A stretch of DNA of 10,209 nt from Bacteroidales bacterium UBA1208 (GTDB lineage Bacteria; Bacteroidota; Bacteroidia; Bacteroidales; P3). The DNA is taken from the NCBI GenBank assembly GCA_002309955.1, contig DBXQ01000056.1:36562-46770 (forward strand), read 5' to 3'. The translations under genes were made by a program, and so were the position numbers. The notes under the pieces were generated by a model, which had not been told where the DNA came from, ran no database searches, and was given only the letters and a program-made list of their open reading frames with translations. Positions 1 through 6,791 of this stretch are shown here, piece after piece (the stretch's first letter is position 1; each line of letters begins with the position of its first letter).

Positions 1-246
1 GAGGACTAAGGAGCGACGGAAGAGCAGCCGGGTTCATATCGGTCATCGAGACGGGAAACAGAATAAAACGGTCATTATCCGGCTTTCCATTCCACGTGTC
101 TCCGCTTTGCTCTTGAACGGTCTCCGGCGGAGGCCTGCTTTGCCTAATGACCGATTTGGGTTAAAAAAGAAAACGTTATGAGCAACAGGGGGTAAAATAA
201 GTGTGAAACAAGCGGGGGCGGAGCAAAAGAAGAGGGGGTACGGGGA
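1..246. other. Non-coding region downstream of the nine-gene unit; hairpin and inverted repeats
   Basis: No gene is convincing here. A hairpin lies at 119-135 (arms GGTCTCC and GGAGGCC, loop GGC; seven pairs with one G-U when read as plus-strand RNA, one A-C mismatch as minus-strand RNA). It is not followed by a T-run in either direction, so it is not a standard intrinsic terminator. The segment 145-155 (TAATGACCGAT) can pair perfectly over 9 bases with either 38-46 or 69-77. The stretch 182-246 is G-rich and A-rich on the plus strand with no feature I recognise. The minus-strand operon should stop transcription somewhere here, but I cannot point to the site. Confidence 0.4.
119..135 (+). repeat. 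Short GC-rich hairpin, possible 3'-end structure
   Basis: GGTCTCC (119-125) and GGAGGCC (129-135) form a 7-bp stem with a 3-base loop when transcribed rightward (one G-U pair). On the leftward transcript the G-U becomes an A-C mismatch, so the structure favours a plus-strand RNA. No U-tract follows. It could be a processing or stability element, or chance. Confidence 0.3.
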
Positions 247-2106
247 TTATTGGTTAAGGGGTGTGGCGGCGGGTGGTTGGGCAGCGGAGAGTTGCATCCG
301 GCAGTTGCGGCAGTCGAAGTCAAGGCGGAGCCATTGTCCGTTGTTGTGCAGGTAGAGGGAACCTGGGGTGGAGTCGGGGTTGTGCCGCAGACATTGCCCC
401 AGCTCGTAGCGCAGGCAGTATTTTGTAGTCATGAGGGCTTTGCCGTCATAGTTGTGGGTTTTCTCAAGCCCGTATTCTATTTGTTGCACCCCGTGGCGGA
501 GGTAGAATTGTTCTGCGTGGGAGTTGAGTATGTTGGCACGGTAGTCGAGGACGGTTTCGAAATAGGGGGTGGTGTTTGACTGCCGTTCGGCGAGGGTGGG
601 GCAGTGACCGCGACGGGCGAGGTGTGCATCGATGCGGTTTTGTTCGAGCAGGGAAGTGGCTTGCCGCCGGAGGTCGTTAAGGAGCGCTGCGGGGAGGAAC
701 CAGGGCTGACAGCAGCGGTTGTCCACGGTGGTGGAGATGAAAGGTGTGTTACCCAGTTTGGTGAGTTGGCGTTGCAGTTGTTCCTTGGCGCGGATAGGGT
801 CGCGTGAAGGTTCTTTGGTGCAGACTATGGTGGCAGAGGCTTGGCAGCCGTCGGTATCGGTTAGGGTGAGTCGGAGGCCGTCGGGCGTGTCGTCGAGAGT
901 GATGTTGACGGGGATGCGTCGGTCAGCGGTGTGGCCTTGTAGCAGTTTCTCGAAAGCTTGATCGTTGTTGCGCCACAGAGGGATGCCGACGGTGAGGCCG
1001 TCGGGCATGTGGTTGGGACGGATGACGTGGCCTTGTACGTGGTTTACCAGAAAACCTTCCAGTTGGCCGCGGGCGTTGAAGAAACAGAGTCCGTCGCCGG
1101 GGGTGAGGGTCTCGGAGGTGGCAAGGGTGATGGTGTCGCGTCCCAGTGAGGAAATCTCTCCTATCCGTTTGCCAAGCGATTTCTGAGTAGTGAGGGTGGC
1201 CATGGGTTGTCGTTGGCGGAGGAAGTAGTCGGTAAAACCACGGTTGAAGGTTTTTTCAAGGTCGGGGGTGAAGAAGAAACGGCATGTGCCGGACGAAGCT
1301 GGTTGGTGCTCTGGATGGCCTTCCATAATGTTGTCAAGCAGTTGCCGGTAGTAGGCGGTGGTGTTTTTGACGTAGCTGAGGTCTTTCAGGCGGCCTTCTA
1401 TCTTGAAGGAGGTGATACCTGCATCGATCATGGCTTGGAGTTGTTGTGCAGCGGAGAAGTCTTTTAGCGATAGGAGATGCTTGTCTTTTTGCAGGAGGTT
1501 GCCATGGGCATCGTAAAGGTCGTAGGTTGAGCGGCAGGGCTGGGAGCAACATCCGCGGTTGCCGCTGCGGCCGGTGAGGTATTGGCTGAGGTAGCATTGG
1601 CCGCTGTAGCAGACACAGAGGGCTCCTTGCACAAAGGCCTCAAGGTCGACGGTGGTGTTGCGGCGGATTTCGGCCATTTGTTGGAGTGAGGTTTCGCGAG
1701 CGAGGATGATGCGAGAGAAGCCGGATTGTTCGAGGAATTGGATGCGGGGGAGGGTGGCGTTGTGCGTCTGGGTGCTGGCATGGAGTTCGATAGGCGGTAG
1801 GTCGCACTCCAACAGGCCAAGGTCTTGGATGATGGCGGCATCGACACCGGCATTGTAGAGTTGGTGGAGCAGGCGCACGGCATCGTCTATCTCGTTGTCA
1901 AAAAGGAGGGTGTTGACTGTGGCGAAGACGCGGCCATGGTAAAGGTGGGCGTAGTGGGACAGTTGCTCGATGTCTTGGATGGTGTTGCCGGCTGCTACGC
2001 GGGCACCGAAAGCGGGTGCGCCGATGTAGACGGCATCGGCACCATGATTGATGGCTTCGCGACCTTGTTCAAGGTTTTTGGCGGGAGAGAGGAGTTCCAG
2101 CTGCAT
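247..2106 (-). CDS. U32-family protein, RlhA/TrhP-like (RNA hydroxylation type; often annotated peptidase U32)
   Basis: 619 aa. The N-terminus MQLELLSPAKN with ADAVYIGAP (residues 24-31) is the usual start of U32 proteins. The frame stays open upstream to 2304, but that extension lies inside the preceding gene and resembles nothing. The U32 signature spans about 157-195: EAFVQGALC, then GQCYLSQYLTGRSGNRGCC and QPCR, with Cys164, 166, 171, 186, 187 and 191. The C-terminal end carries a second Cys set (C564, C572, C599, C602), as expected for Fe-S ligands. In E. coli the U32 proteins RlhA (23S rRNA) and TrhP (tRNA) install 5-hydroxy-pyrimidines with prephenate-dependent help. The length is close to RlhA (about 650 aa) and well above TrhP (about 450 aa), so an RlhA-like role is the better inference. 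It is the last gene of the unit, with 2 bases between the preceding stop and its ATG, so translational coupling is likely. True protease activity is doubtful. Confidence 0.9.
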   Translation of the reverse strand: MQLELLSPAKNLEQGREAINHGADAVYIGAPAFGARVAAGNTIQDIEQLSHYAHLYHGRVFATVNTLLFDNEIDDAVRLLHQLYNAGVDAAIIQDLGLLECDLPPIELHASTQTHNATLPRIQFLEQSGFSRIILARETSLQQMAEIRRNTTVDLEAFVQGALCVCYSGQCYLSQYLTGRSGNRGCCSQPCRSTYDLYDAHGNLLQKDKHLLSLKDFSAAQQLQAMIDAGITSFKIEGRLKDLSYVKNTTAYYRQLLDNIMEGHPEHQPASSGTCRFFFTPDLEKTFNRGFTDYFLRQRQPMATLTTQKSLGKRIGEISSLGRDTITLATSETLTPGDGLCFFNARGQLEGFLVNHVQGHVIRPNHMPDGLTVGIPLWRNNDQAFEKLLQGHTADRRIPVNITLDDTPDGLRLTLTDTDGCQASATIVCTKEPSRDPIRAKEQLQRQLTKLGNTPFISTTVDNRCCQPWFLPAALLNDLRRQATSLLEQNRIDAHLARRGHCPTLAERQSNTTPYFETVLDYRANILNSHAEQFYLRHGVQQIEYGLEKTHNYDGKALMTTKYCLRYELGQCLRHNPDSTPGSLYLHNNGQWLRLDFDCRNCRMQLSAAQPPAATPLNQ

Positions 2107-2108
2107 GG

Positions 2109-2795
2109 TTACTCTATTTTGAAACGGTGAAGTATGGGTGAATGCGACATATCGTTGGGGTTGGTGCCGGGCATGTCTTGCGGGACGGTAATGCCGAGAC
2201 TGTCGAAATGATGTTGCCAGTAGGCGGGCAAGGAGCCGTCGGAGGCAAAGAAGTTCATGGGTTTGGAGGGAAAGAGACGGTTTCCATTTTGGTCGAAGAA
2301 ACATTCTTGCACCAGTTCGCTACAGTATAGTTTCCCGTTGTCGGGGAGGAAATAGGGGTCGTAAGGTAGCCCGATGAAGGAGTGCATGCGCTTGAGGAGG
2401 GTTGCCGTGTCATAGGGAACATCCACGTAGCAGTAGATAGCCAGGCTGGTGAAGCTGTAGCCGGAGTTGGTGTCATAGACCGAGGCGATGAATTCATCAA
2501 GGGGTCGGCGGGCGACGCCTAAAGCGGGGGTGGCGTCGATGACGTAAACACCGCTGTCGGTGCATTCGGTAATGGCTACGTGGGTCCAGGCGGGATGGAA
2601 AGATTCACGTGCGGTGGCAGACTGGATGGCGCTACCCATGCCAGTGGTGTCGCAAATGAAGATGAGGTCGCCTGTACTGAAGTTGCACATGCCAAAAAAT
2701 TGATTAGTCGGTGGCAGAGGTGTGTACTGTTGTCGGCACGAGGTGAATGCGGCCATGAGGCACAGGGCAAGGAGTAGGTAGCGCAGGTGTTTCAT
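2109..2795 (-). CDS. YiiX-like permuted papain-fold lipoprotein (NlpC/P60-related amidase or hydrolase)
   Basis: 228 aa. A lipoprotein signal is clear: MKHLRY, a hydrophobic stretch (residues 7-17) and lipobox FTSC with Cys20 as the lipidated residue, so an envelope location is expected. The mature part has the hallmarks of the YiiX/DUF830 permuted papain-like family: TGDLIF (41-46), WTHVAI with putative catalytic His72, YVIDATP (84-90), then LPYDPYFLPD and LYCSELV with putative nucleophile Cys158. Family members are cysteine peptidases or amidases acting on peptidoglycan peptides or lipids, and the substrate here is unknown. It starts 1 base after the aroB stop and ends 2 bases before the U32 gene, a very tight cassette. 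Length is normal for the family. The fold assignment is fairly safe; the substrate is not inferable. Confidence 0.85.
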   Translation of the reverse strand: MKHLRYLLLALCLMAAFTSCRQQYTPLPPTNQFFGMCNFSTGDLIFICDTTGMGSAIQSATARESFHPAWTHVAITECTDSGVYVIDATPALGVARRPLDEFIASVYDTNSGYSFTSLAIYCYVDVPYDTATLLKRMHSFIGLPYDPYFLPDNGKLYCSELVQECFFDQNGNRLFPSKPMNFFASDGSLPAYWQHHFDSLGITVPQDMPGTNPNDMSHSPILHRFKIE

Positions 2796-2796
2796 G

Positions 2797-3852
2797 CTAT
2801 GATATTTTTAGCAATGCGTCTCGGATTTCGTTTTCTGGGACAGGGAGGTCGATAACAGGAGCTGAGAGGTTTTGCAACAGCACGCAGAGGATGTCGTTGT
2901 TGGCGTTTTTTTTGTCTTGGCGCATGTAGGAGAGTATGCCTTCGGTGTCGCGGAGGGTGTAGTGGGGCAGGGAGACGAGTTTTGTGGTCACGGTGCGGTA
3001 GCGGTCAAGGATTGCTGGGTCGAGTCCCAGTTTGCGGACGGAGAGATATAGCGCACAGATGAGACCAATGCCTACAGCCTTGCCATGGGCAAGGGGTGTT
3101 TGGCCGTTGTGGTGGCTGTATGCCTCGATGGCGTGGCCGAAGGTGTGGCCAAGGTTGAGGATGCGGCGGATACCGAGGTCGCGTGGGTCTTGCTTGACTA
3201 TGGCGGTCTTGATTTCAGCACAGGAGGCAATCATGTCGGGTATGATCTCGAAGGTGCCGTTGAGGAGCATTTGGCACAGGCGGTCGTACTGGACGGGATC
3301 GCCGATTAAGAAGGTTTTGAGCATTTCGAACACACCGTTGAGCACTTCGCTGTCGGGCAAGGTGTTGAGGAAGGCGGGTTCGATGCAGATGATTTCGGGT
3401 TGGTGGAAGAAGCCTACTTGGTTTTTGCTGCCGTTGAGGTTGAGGGCTGTTTTGCCACCGATTGCAGCGTCGACCATGCCGATGAGGGTGGTTGGGATGT
3501 TGATGTAGCGGATGCCACGCTTATATCCTGCGGCCACGAAACCACCGAGGTCGGTTATGCAGCCGCCGCCGATGTTGACAAGGATGGTTTGGCGGTCGGC
3601 GTTGGATTCGAGGAGGGTTTGCCACAGTTGGGTGGCGATGGCTATGTCTTTGCACTCTTCGCCTACGGGAACTTCCATGAATTCGGCTTGTTGAAGGCGG
3701 TCGACATACGATATTAGGCGGGGAAGACAGTGGGTATAGGTGTTTTCGTCGACGAGGACGAAGAAGCGGGCATTGTCGAATGCCTTGCCCGCAAGGACGC
3801 GGTTGAGGCGGGCAAGGGACGAGGTGCGTGACGGAAGGATGGTACGGGTCAT
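2797..3852 (-). CDS. aroB: 3-dehydroquinate synthase
   Basis: 351 aa from the ATG at 3852 (MTRTILPS). AroB converts DAHP to 3-dehydroquinate, step 2 of the shikimate pathway, using NAD and a divalent metal in the cytosol. Visible motifs are GGGCITDLGGFVAAGYKRG (95-113, NAD-binding region), PTTLIGMVDAAIGGKTALN (120-138), KNQVGFFHQP (143-152), FEMLK with metal-ligand candidate Glu176, GHTFGHAIE (235-243) and HGKAVGIG with His256. The last motif is usually HGEAVAIG, so a Lys replaces the common Glu next to the metal-binding His. Bacteroidetes enzymes are known to vary there. The frame continues upstream to a TTG at 4068, but that stretch is a His/Pro-rich shadow of the aspartate kinase 3' end and is not coding. 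It sits 17 bases after aspartate kinase and 1 base before the lipoprotein gene. Length and motifs indicate an intact enzyme. Confidence 0.95.
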   Translation of the reverse strand: MTRTILPSRTSSLARLNRVLAGKAFDNARFFVLVDENTYTHCLPRLISYVDRLQQAEFMEVPVGEECKDIAIATQLWQTLLESNADRQTILVNIGGGCITDLGGFVAAGYKRGIRYINIPTTLIGMVDAAIGGKTALNLNGSKNQVGFFHQPEIICIEPAFLNTLPDSEVLNGVFEMLKTFLIGDPVQYDRLCQMLLNGTFEIIPDMIASCAEIKTAIVKQDPRDLGIRRILNLGHTFGHAIEAYSHHNGQTPLAHGKAVGIGLICALYLSVRKLGLDPAILDRYRTVTTKLVSLPHYTLRDTEGILSYMRQDKKNANNDILCVLLQNLSAPVIDLPVPENEIRDALLKIS

Positions 3853-3869
3853 AGTGTAAATGCGGTGTG

Positions 3870-5123
3870 TTATTGTATGATGAGTTGGGTGGTGGTGCGG
3901 GTGCGTTGTTGGAGGAGGATGGTGCGGTCGGATACGATGCGGTCGATGATGTCTTGTGTGTAGTAGCGGATGGTGATGAGTTGGAGGCCTTGGTTGTAGC
4001 GCAGTCGGAACTGGTTTTGCAGATTGTCGCGGAGTTGATTGAGGAGCAGAGGGTTGTCGTCGATGCAAAGGGAGAAACTGAGGGCTGTGTTTTGCATGAG
4101 GTTGACACGAATGTTCAGTTTGGCGAGGACGGCAAAGATGGTTTGCAGGTTGTCTTCAGCAATGAAGCTGAAGTCTTTGGGCAGAATGGAGAGGAGGGTT
4201 TGGTTGTTTTTGAAGATATAAAGGGGTGTGAGGGGTCGGATGGTGGTGAAGGGTCCAATGACAGAACCCGGAGCCTCGGGATTGAGGAAGGATTTGATGT
4301 GGAGTTGGATGTTCTTGTTTTGGATGGGTTTGACGGTCTTGGGATGGATGACACTGGCACCGTAGTAGGCCAGCTCGATGGCTTCGTTGTAGGGGATTTG
4401 CTCTATCTTGACAGTGTCGGGGAAGTATTTGGGGTCGGCGTTGAGGAATCCGGGTACGTCTTTCCAAATGGTCATGCTTTCGGCATCGAGGCAGTAGGAG
4501 AGGATAGAGGCACTGTAGTCGCTGCCTTCGCGGCCAAGGGTGGATGTGTGGCCGTCGGCACTACCGGCTATGAAGCCTTGGGTGACGACGAGGTTCTGGT
4601 TTAACGCAAGGGGAGAAAGAAGGTGTATGTTTTGCAGGGTCGTGTCGAAATCGACAATGCCTTCGCGGTATTGGTTATTGGTGCGGATGATACGGCGTAT
4701 GTCTACCCATTGGTTTGCGAGCCCGATGCTGTTGAGATAGTGGCTGATGATGGTGGTGGAGATAAGTTCGCCAAAGCAGACGACCTGGCTGTAGTCGAAG
4801 TTGTAGTCGGTGGGTGTTTGTGAAATTTGCCGTTCCAGTTGTTCGAAAAGTTGGTTGAGTGTATTGTATACAGCGTGCGTGGGGTCGGGGAAGAGACCGT
4901 GTACAATGGACATGTGGTAGTCGTGTACTCGTTGTATCAATGGAGGGTGTTCGGTGAGCGGATGGACGCCGGGCACTAATTGTTCCAGCATATTGGTTGT
5001 TTTGCCCATGGCGGAGACCACGATGACGAGGTTGTCGTCGCAGTGGTTACTCACAATAGCGGCCATATTGCGTACAGCTGAGGCACTGTTGACGGACGCA
5101 CCGCCGAATTTGAACACTTTCAT
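3870..5123 (-). CDS. lysC: Aspartate kinase, monofunctional (lysine/threonine/methionine pathway)
   Basis: 417 aa. It phosphorylates aspartate to 4-aspartyl phosphate, the first step toward lysine (and diaminopimelate for peptidoglycan), threonine and methionine. The N-terminal kinase domain (about 1-300) has KFGGASV (5-11), VVSAMGKTTN (35-44), CFGELIS (116-122), TLGREGSDYSAS (195-206), WKDVPGFLNADPK (220-232) and YYGASVIHPKT (253-263). The common TLGRGGSD is TLGREGSD here. A C-terminal ACT region runs from about 308 (LLSILPKDFSF...) to 388, the usual site of allosteric control by lysine or threonine. There is no homoserine dehydrogenase domain, so this is a stand-alone kinase. The symbol lysC is by function; Bacteroidetes can carry several aspartokinases and I cannot tell which feedback class this is. 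Gaps of 18 and 17 bases separate it from smpB and aroB. Confidence 0.93.
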   Translation of the reverse strand: MKVFKFGGASVNSASAVRNMAAIVSNHCDDNLVIVVSAMGKTTNMLEQLVPGVHPLTEHPPLIQRVHDYHMSIVHGLFPDPTHAVYNTLNQLFEQLERQISQTPTDYNFDYSQVVCFGELISTTIISHYLNSIGLANQWVDIRRIIRTNNQYREGIVDFDTTLQNIHLLSPLALNQNLVVTQGFIAGSADGHTSTLGREGSDYSASILSYCLDAESMTIWKDVPGFLNADPKYFPDTVKIEQIPYNEAIELAYYGASVIHPKTVKPIQNKNIQLHIKSFLNPEAPGSVIGPFTTIRPLTPLYIFKNNQTLLSILPKDFSFIAEDNLQTIFAVLAKLNIRVNLMQNTALSFSLCIDDNPLLLNQLRDNLQNQFRLRYNQGLQLITIRYYTQDIIDRIVSDRTILLQQRTRTTTQLIIQ

Positions 5124-5141
5124 AGATATGGGTATTACGGG

Positions 5142-5594
5142 TTAGCGCAACTGGCGCAGCATGTCGCGCTTGGTGTCTTTCTCTTTGATGCTTTCGCGTT
5201 TGTCGTAGAACTTCTTGCCTCGGGCTAATGAAATCAGCAGTTTGGCACGCCCTTGTGGATTGATAAAGAGTTTCACAGGGATGATAGTGAAACCGCGTTC
5301 TTTGATTTTGTTTTGCAGTTTGTGGAGTTCACGTTTGTTGAGGAGGAGTTTACGGTCGCGCTTGGCGGCATGGTTGAGGTAGGAGCCGAAACGATATTCG
5401 GAGATGTGCATCTGTCGCACGAAAAGTTCGTTGCCAATAAAAGTGCAATAGGCATCGGTAAGGTTGGCCTTGCCATCGCGGATGGATTTTATTTCGGTGC
5501 CGGTCAGTACAATGCCAGCAGTATAATCGTCAAGCAGAAAATATTCGTACTCGGCTCGTTTATTTTTGATTTCTATGACGTTCTTTTCTTCCAT
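5142..5594 (-). CDS. smpB: SsrA-binding protein SmpB (trans-translation)
   Basis: 150 aa, a normal length. SmpB binds tmRNA and carries it into stalled ribosomes so that the nascent chain is tagged and the ribosome released. Family motifs run through the whole protein: NKRAEYEYFL (11-20), GIVLTGTEIKSIRDGKANL (27-45), QMHISEYRFGSYLNHAAKRDR (61-81, in pieces), RKLLLNKREL (81-90), GFTIIPVKLFINPQGRAK (101-118) and ARGKKFYDKRE (124-134). It ends with the basic tail KRDMLRQLR that enters the mRNA channel. The ATG at 5594 fits the family N-terminus, with a short acidic MEEKN lead. It lies 27 bases after the glycosyltransferase gene and 18 before aspartate kinase. I saw no Bacteroidetes -7 motif (TAnnTTTG) in the gap ahead of it, so it probably relies on the operon transcript. 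No tmRNA gene is in the window. Confidence 0.97.
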   Translation of the reverse strand: MEEKNVIEIKNKRAEYEYFLLDDYTAGIVLTGTEIKSIRDGKANLTDAYCTFIGNELFVRQMHISEYRFGSYLNHAAKRDRKLLLNKRELHKLQNKIKERGFTIIPVKLFINPQGRAKLLISLARGKKFYDKRESIKEKDTKRDMLRQLR

Positions 5595-5621
5595 AAAAAT
5601 AATAACGTGAAAAGGCTCTTT

Positions 5622-6782
5622 TTATTGGATGGTTGAGGAAGAGTTTTTTTTGCGGAGGGTCATTTCCTGATCAAAGAGTTGGTTCCGGAAGTCGTTGAGT
5701 TTGGTCACAGGGTCTATGTCGAAGCGGACGGGCAATGATGTATCGGGCATACGGAAAGAGGGATTGTTTTTAAGGAATTGCAGGATGCGGAGACCGTCGA
5801 CACGTTCGGCGCAGGCATGTATAAAATGGTCTGGAGTGCGGAAGTTGCGACGTAGAGGTTCCCACAGATTGTCGGTATTCAGTTGTTGTTGCAAGAAGGC
5901 GGTCATGGGTGTCTCACGGTCCTCATAATACAGTGCAGGGAAGGTGCGGAAAGTTGTTTCGATAGCGGCAAACCCCTCGGGGGAATAAAATGGGTAGCGA
6001 GATTCCATGCTGTTTAATCCGCCTGCCACAGCAGGACCTGTGCCAAAGGGGACACGCTGTGAGGCTCTCCCCTCTGGCCTAACGGTCATAAGTTTATAGG
6101 CGGGGTCGGAGAAAAGCAGTTCAACGGTTCCTGTTTTAGCGAATTTCTGCATAAGATAGAAATCCTCGCCTCCTTGCAGAGGAGTTATGCCGCCCACACG
6201 TCGGTAGGCCCATAAGGGAAAAACAATGGCACTGCCCAAAGCGGTAAAGGCATAAGGGTTGGCTATGCGAAGCAGGTTGATGAGATAGTGGCGCATGTAG
6301 CATTCATAGCGCAGCATTGGACGGTCGAGACTTTCATCACCGCAGAGCGGATGATAATAGGGTACGGCGAAGGCACTGCTGGCAGGGTGGCTGTTCATGG
6401 TGTCGAGGACAGCTTCGAGATACTCAGGGTTAAAGTCGGTGTCGGCATCGAGGCTCACCGCTATCTCGTCGTTGTCGTGATCCTCCATGATGCGTTCGAA
6501 AAGGAGTTTGCGTGCCCATCCCACGCCTTTTTTCTTGCCGCTCCATCCCAGCCCGGGAGAGCTACGGTCGATTATGATAATGGGCAAGTCGTCGGCTTGA
6601 CGCAATATCTGAAGGCACTCTTGGTTTTCGTCGAAGCCGTAGCCGCCATCCTCATTGTTGACACATACGTAGAGGGTGTATTGACTGAATGTTTGTTGCC
6701 TCAGACGGGAAAGCAAACGGGGAAGATTCTCCTTTTCGGCCAGAACTGGCACGGCCACCGATATATGGCGATAAGGGGGCAT
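5622..6782 (-). CDS. Glycosyltransferase family 2 (GT-A fold), cytosolic-looking
   Basis: 386 aa from the ATG at 6782. An in-frame GTG at 6791 would add three residues and abut the previous stop codon. I prefer the ATG, without ribosome-site support for either. The N-terminus ISVAVPVLAEKENLPRLLSRL (7-27) is the GT2 nucleotide-binding beta strand and helix. SLDADTDF (110-117) is the DxD metal/nucleotide-sugar site, and GGEDFYLMQKF (204-214) has the ED typical of the GT2 catalytic base. About 170 further residues follow with no obvious membrane helix, unlike GtrB/DPM-type enzymes, which end in membrane segments. A patch rich in Gly, Lys and Trp (79-90, GWSGKKKGVGWA) precedes the DxD motif and probably helps position the nucleotide sugar. 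Donor and acceptor cannot be read from the sequence. Gene neighbours (GtrA, exported peptidase) point to envelope polysaccharide or glycan work, but that is inference. Confidence 0.88.
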   Translation of the reverse strand: MPPYRHISVAVPVLAEKENLPRLLSRLRQQTFSQYTLYVCVNNEDGGYGFDENQECLQILRQADDLPIIIIDRSSPGLGWSGKKKGVGWARKLLFERIMEDHDNDEIAVSLDADTDFNPEYLEAVLDTMNSHPASSAFAVPYYHPLCGDESLDRPMLRYECYMRHYLINLLRIANPYAFTALGSAIVFPLWAYRRVGGITPLQGGEDFYLMQKFAKTGTVELLFSDPAYKLMTVRPEGRASQRVPFGTGPAVAGGLNSMESRYPFYSPEGFAAIETTFRTFPALYYEDRETPMTAFLQQQLNTDNLWEPLRRNFRTPDHFIHACAERVDGLRILQFLKNNPSFRMPDTSLPVRFDIDPVTKLNDFRNQLFDQEMTLRKKNSSSTIQ

Positions 6783-6791
6783 GGTGGCCAC

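Noticed and set aside
2..181. Open plus-strand frame without ATG running in from the left edge and ending in TGA at 179-181
   Set aside because: Could be the 3' end of a convergent gene, but it is Arg/Lys-rich with atypical CGG/CGA/AGG codons and matches nothing I know; 59 codons can stay open by chance.
2107..2304. N-terminal extension of the U32 protein by 66 residues
   Set aside because: It lies inside the lipoprotein gene in another frame, is Arg/His-rich and unlike U32 proteins; MQLELLSPAKN is the family start.
3853..4068. His/Pro-rich N-terminal extension of AroB from a TTG codon
   Set aside because: Out-of-frame reading of the aspartate kinase 3' end; AroB motifs and normal length start at the ATG at 3852.
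3867..4604. 245-codon open frame on the plus strand
   Set aside because: Antisense to aspartate kinase, Asp/Glu/Gly/Val-rich as expected for the reverse of a C-rich coding strand; no family motifs.
5603..5624. AAAAG-GCT-CTTTT inverted repeat between the glycosyltransferase gene and smpB
   Set aside because: Only five weak A/T-rich pairs and no proper T-run after it on the minus strand; unlikely to terminate transcription inside the unit.
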